From: Micromonospora avicenniae | GTDB lineage: Bacteria; Actinomycetota; Actinomycetes; Mycobacteriales; Micromonosporaceae | Reading direction: 5' to 3' | Assembly: GCF_900156065.1 (NCBI RefSeq) | Contig: NZ_FTNF01000005.1 | Location: forward strand, 124,001-188,000 | Length of the DNA: 64,000 bases | Position numbers and translations under genes: made by a program | Notes under the pieces: model-generated | What the model was told of the DNA's origin: nothing | The model's database searches: none | Seen by the model: the letters and a program-made list of their open reading frames with translations, nothing else | In this document: positions 61,159 to 64,000 of the stretch, in pieces | How positions within the stretch are numbered: position 1 is the first letter of the stretch | Layout: every line of letters begins with the position of its first letter

Positions 61159-62120
61159 GCGGCAAGCTGCGTTTCGCCCTGGTCGGCACCGGGGTGATGG
61201 GGTCCCTGCACGCGCGCGTGATCGCCCAGTCGGAGCGGGCCGAGCTGACCCGCGTGATCGAACCCCGGCCCGCGGTCGGCGAGCAGGTCGCCGAGCGGTT
61301 CGGCGCCAGCTGGGCGCCGAACGCCGACGACCTGTCCGACGTCGACGCGGTCGTGATCGCGGCGCCCACGGAGTTCCACCACGGCCTCGCCCACCAGGTG
61401 CTCGCCGCCGACAAGCCGTTGCTGATCGAGAAGCCGGTCTGCGGCAGCCTCGCCGAGACCGAGGACATCGTCGCGACGGCCGAGAAGCGTGGCGTGCCGC
61501 TGCTGTGCGGCCTCCTGGAGCGGTTCAACCCCGCCGTGCAGACGGCCCTGGCCCTGGTCGACCGTCCGGTCCACCTGACCGCCACCCGGCACTCGCCGTA
61601 CGCGCCGCGGATCCGTACCGGCGTCGCCTGGGACCTCCTCATCCACGACGTCGACCTGGCCATCCAGGCCTTCGGCGGCGAGGAGCCGGCGACGGTCCGG
61701 GGGACGCTGGGCCACTTCCACCCGGACTCGCTGGCCGAGGCGGAGGACATGGCCGAGACCCTGCTGAGCTTCGGCTCCGGCGCCCTGGCGAACGTCTCCG
61801 CCAGCCGGATCGGCCAGCGCAAGGTCCGGACGCTGGTGATCAGCGAGGTCGACCGGCTGATCGAGGCCGACCTGATCCGTAAGGACGTCACCATCTACCG
61901 GCACGTGTCGCTGGACGCCGCCACGCCGGACGGCCGCGGCTACCGTCAGCAGAGCATCATCGAGGTGCCCGAGCTGCTCACGAACCGCGAGCCGCTCGCC
62001 GCCCAGCTGGACCACTTCCTCGACATCGTCGCCGGCACCGCCGACGCCGACGTCGAACGGCAGCGGATCCTGCCGGCGCACCGGGTGGTCGGCCGGCTCT
62101 TCGAGGGCGCCACCGCCTGA
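61155..62120 (+). CDS. Gfo/Idh/MocA family sugar oxidoreductase
   Basis: 321 residues from a GTG at 61155 overlapping the aminotransferase stop (GTGA). Rossmann domain ALVGTGVMGSLHARVIAQSE with VVIAAPTEFHHGLAHQVLAADKPLLIEKPVCGS (the E-K-P motif), then the C-terminal alpha/beta domain with TGVAWDLLIHDVDLAI (D-x-x-x-H-D-x-D). It likely oxidises a sugar at C3 (or C4) with NAD+, supplying the ketone for the aminotransferase. The order aminotransferase then oxidoreductase suggests coordinated use. A hairpin terminator follows. Confidence 0.92.
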   Translation: MSGKLRFALVGTGVMGSLHARVIAQSERAELTRVIEPRPAVGEQVAERFGASWAPNADDLSDVDAVVIAAPTEFHHGLAHQVLAADKPLLIEKPVCGSLAETEDIVATAEKRGVPLLCGLLERFNPAVQTALALVDRPVHLTATRHSPYAPRIRTGVAWDLLIHDVDLAIQAFGGEEPATVRGTLGHFHPDSLAEAEDMAETLLSFGSGALANVSASRIGQRKVRTLVISEVDRLIEADLIRKDVTIYRHVSLDAATPDGRGYRQQSIIEVPELLTNREPLAAQLDHFLDIVAGTADADVERQRILPAHRVVGRLFEGATA

Positions 62121-62141
62121 TCGGGTACGGCGGGTACGTCG

Positions 62142-62175
62142 GTCTGGTGCCCGGAGAGATGTCCGGGCACCAGAC
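62142..62175 (+). terminator. Terminator after the Gfo/Idh gene
   Basis: A perfect 14-base-pair stem (62142-62155 with 62162-62175) around loop GAGATG, followed by GCGTTTCTGT. Confidence 0.85.
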
Positions 62176-62361
62176 GCGTTTCTGTCCGGTTCACGCCGTG
62201 TGCGCGCTGTTCGCGCAGCTCTCCGGTGTCGCTGCTCCGCCGACCCGTCGCCCAGATCGTGAGCCGGAGGTTTCGGGTAGGCTGCCGCCCGGACAACAGC
62301 GAGCGCCGGGTCCGGTGCCCGTCCCCACACCTCGTTCGCCACCCAGATTCAAGGATGTGCC

Positions 62362-64000
62362 GTGCCGAATGTGGATACCCTCGTAACCGATCGGGACGGC
62401 GTGTCAACGCGGTCTGACGCCCAGGGGCAGACGACAACGGGACGATTCGGCTCGCTGGTCGCCGGCCTGCCAGCGTTGCTCACCGACGGCGCGGTCTACG
62501 CGTTCGCGCTCTGGACCGTGCTCTACCACGCGGCCTTCCTGGTCCATCTCCGGCCGTCGGTGACCTTCCTGGTCTGGCTGGTCTGCTGCGTGCTCCTCGG
62601 CGCCTACCTCGTGGTCCGCCGCTGGCGGCGCCGCCCGACCCCGACCTCGGGCGACGACCGGGACGAACGAACCGGATCCAGAGCGGCGACCATGGACCGG
62701 CGGTGGCTCCTGCCGACCGTCGCGGCGGCGGCGCTCGCCGCGGTCACCGCGGGGCTGGACGGAATCTCCTGGTGGGTGCCGGCGCTCGCCGGCCTGGCCG
62801 CGGCCGTCGGCGCGGTGCTGCTGACCCGGCGGGCCTGGCTCGCCCTCCCCGGCACCGGTTCGGACACCCCCGTCGAAAAGCCCTGGCAGTCCGTCTACGC
62901 CCTGGTCGCCTCGGGGCTCGTCGGCGTCGCTTCGCTCTTCATCGCCCGGAACACCCCGGACGACGTGTTCTACGTCGGCAAGTCCGTCTGGATCGCCGAA
63001 CGCGACATCGTGCCGCTGCGCGACTTCCTCTTCACCGAGCAGGTGGCTCCGCCACTGTCGTCGCAGCCACCGATCGCCTCGATCGAGGTGCTCGCCGGCG
63101 CCCTCGGCCGGGTCTTCGGCATCCACGCGGCCTCGGCCACCTGGTACGTGCTGCTGCCGGTGCTCGCGGTGCTCGCGGCGCTGTCGCTGTGGCGGCTCAT
63201 CCAGCGCTGGGCGCCCCGCCGGCCGGTGCTGGCATTCACGGTGGCCCTCGCCTTCCTCGCCTTCGTCTGCGGTGACGACGCCGCGCTCGGCACCTTCCAC
63301 CTGCCCCGGCTGCACGAGGGCAAGGGCATGTTCGTGTCGGCGGTGGTACCGCTGTTGTGGGTCTACCTGACCCGGTGGTTCGACACCCGCTCCCGGAAGG
63401 ACCTGGCCGCGATCGTCGCGATCTCGATCGTGGCGACCGGCCTCACCTCGACCTCGGTGATGATCCTTCCGCTGGTGGTGGGCGCCGCCGGCCTGGGCAT
63501 GCTCCTGGTCGGCCGGTGGCGTGACGCCCTGGTGGCCGGGGTGGCCGTCATGTTCTACCCGGTCGCCTCGGTGATCGTCACCCGCATCACGCTGGGCCCG
63601 ATGACGTCGGTGATCGCCAGCGCGCAGTTCTTCGACGCGGAGGGCACCTACCGGCGGACCCTGCTGGTCGGCGTGCTCGGGGTGATCTGCGGGCTCGCGC
63701 TGTGGTGCGGCCCGTTCCTGGTACGTCGTGGCACGCCGGCGCTGTTCGCCGCCGGCGCGGCCGCCGCCATGAGCCTGCTGCTCGTCCCTGGTGTGCTCGA
63801 GGCACTCAGTGCGGGGTCCGGGCTGGCGGCGGTGCTCTGGCGGGTGCCGTGGTTCGTGCCGCTGCCCGCCCTGGTGGGCCTGCTCTGCACGATCGACGTT
63901 CCACCGCTGGCCCGGGTGGCCACCCTGCGGGCGGTGGTGGGTGGCGTGCTCGCGGCGGTGTTGGTGGGTGCGTTCGCGGTTGCCGGCACGCCGATGTGGT
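62362..64000 (+). CDS. Multi-pass membrane protein (DUF6077-like), C-terminus beyond right edge
   Basis: About 546 codons visible from a GTG at 62362, with AAGGA 7 bases upstream; the frame is open at 64000. About 12 or more membrane helices. Between helices lie YVGKSVWIAERDIVPLRDFLFTEQVAPPLSSQPPIASIEV (an extracytoplasmic acidic loop) and DDAALGTFHLPRLHEGKGMFVS. The pattern resembles DUF6077 proteins and GT-C-type glycosyltransferases of Micromonosporaceae, but I do not recognise a catalytic signature. A -10-like TAGGCT lies at 62278-62283. It probably works in surface glycan assembly. Confidence 0.75.
   Translation, partial: MPNVDTLVTDRDGVSTRSDAQGQTTTGRFGSLVAGLPALLTDGAVYAFALWTVLYHAAFLVHLRPSVTFLVWLVCCVLLGAYLVVRRWRRRPTPTSGDDRDERTGSRAATMDRRWLLPTVAAAALAAVTAGLDGISWWVPALAGLAAAVGAVLLTRRAWLALPGTGSDTPVEKPWQSVYALVASGLVGVASLFIARNTPDDVFYVGKSVWIAERDIVPLRDFLFTEQVAPPLSSQPPIASIEVLAGALGRVFGIHAASATWYVLLPVLAVLAALSLWRLIQRWAPRRPVLAFTVALAFLAFVCGDDAALGTFHLPRLHEGKGMFVSAVVPLLWVYLTRWFDTRSRKDLAAIVAISIVATGLTSTSVMILPLVVGAAGLGMLLVGRWRDALVAGVAVMFYPVASVIVTRITLGPMTSVIASAQFFDAEGTYRRTLLVGVLGVICGLALWCGPFLVRRGTPALFAAGAAAAMSLLLVPGVLEALSAGSGLAAVLWRVPWFVPLPALVGLLCTIDVPPLARVATLRAVVGGVLAAVLVGAFAVAGTPMW

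Noticed and set aside
1..64000. tRNA, rRNA, CRISPR, transposase, integrase or attachment sites
   Set aside because: No clover-leaf signatures, regularly spaced repeat arrays, or recombinase genes were recognised on either strand.

Overview
The window is high-GC DNA (about 70 percent or more by eye) with many GTG and TTG starts and tight ATGA/GTGA gene overlaps. Gene content points to an actinomycete of the Micromonosporaceae type (Micromonospora-like): a separate topoisomerase IV pair, DinB/DUF664 proteins, and an actinobacterial-type c-di-AMP riboswitch. The genus is an inference from gene style, not from a search. No tRNA, rRNA, CRISPR array, phage or transposase gene was seen.

Region 1 (1-15.1 kb) is mostly housekeeping and accessory genes: a drug-efflux MFS gene (cut by the left edge) with its TetR regulator, a divergent LysR/SDR pair with a clear LysR-type box between them, a CorA transporter, a 2H phosphoesterase, two DinB-fold proteins, an SCP2/glycogen-debranching pair, DUF72, several lineage-type hypothetical proteins, a methyltransferase and a secreted SGNH hydrolase. 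Region 2 (15.4-21.6 kb) holds parE-parC (topoisomerase IV) and a uracil/xanthine permease, separated by a strong terminator and an unusual inverted repeat.

Region 3 (21.8-43.3 kb) is a surface-glycan locus. A membrane GT2, two multi-pass GT-C-like proteins and an AlkB homologue come first. Next comes a complete set of candidate genes for a pseudaminic-type nonulosonic acid, in two arms. The arm pseB-pseC-(unknown)-(methyltransferase with degenerate kinase-like motif and coiled coil)-spsF-pseG runs leftward from 34.2 kb. The arm (pyruvyl transferase)-GT2-pseH-pseI runs leftward from 43.3 kb. Between them, on the opposite strand, sits a tightly overlapping five-gene cassette: acyl carrier protein, ketoreductase-like SDR, acyl-AMP ligase, LuxE-like acyl-protein synthetase and LuxC-like acyl reductase, with no luciferase. 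This is the most interesting system in the window. It looks like a dedicated acyl-activation and acyl-to-aldehyde pathway built into a sugar locus.

Region 4 (43.8-47.6 kb) has two membrane/coiled-coil hypothetical proteins, a c-di-AMP (ydaO-type) riboswitch with a long leader ahead of a secreted C39-like peptidase, and an alpha/beta hydrolase.

Region 5 (47.6-62.2 kb) is a teichoic-acid-like and amino-sugar locus. It holds a TagF-like polymerase with an N-terminal membrane domain, a Bcs1-like cytidylyltransferase/SDR fusion (expected product CDP-ribitol), a TagH/TagG-type ABC exporter, a TetR regulator and an LhgO-like oxidase. Two sugar blocks follow: aminotransferase-epimerase-acetyltransferase-GT4 and aminotransferase-Gfo/Idh oxidoreductase, with an LPG-synthase-TM family membrane protein between them. 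A multi-pass membrane protein runs off the right edge. Regions 3 and 5 together suggest a cell wall carrying both a nonulosonic acid polymer or decoration and a poly(polyol phosphate) polymer.
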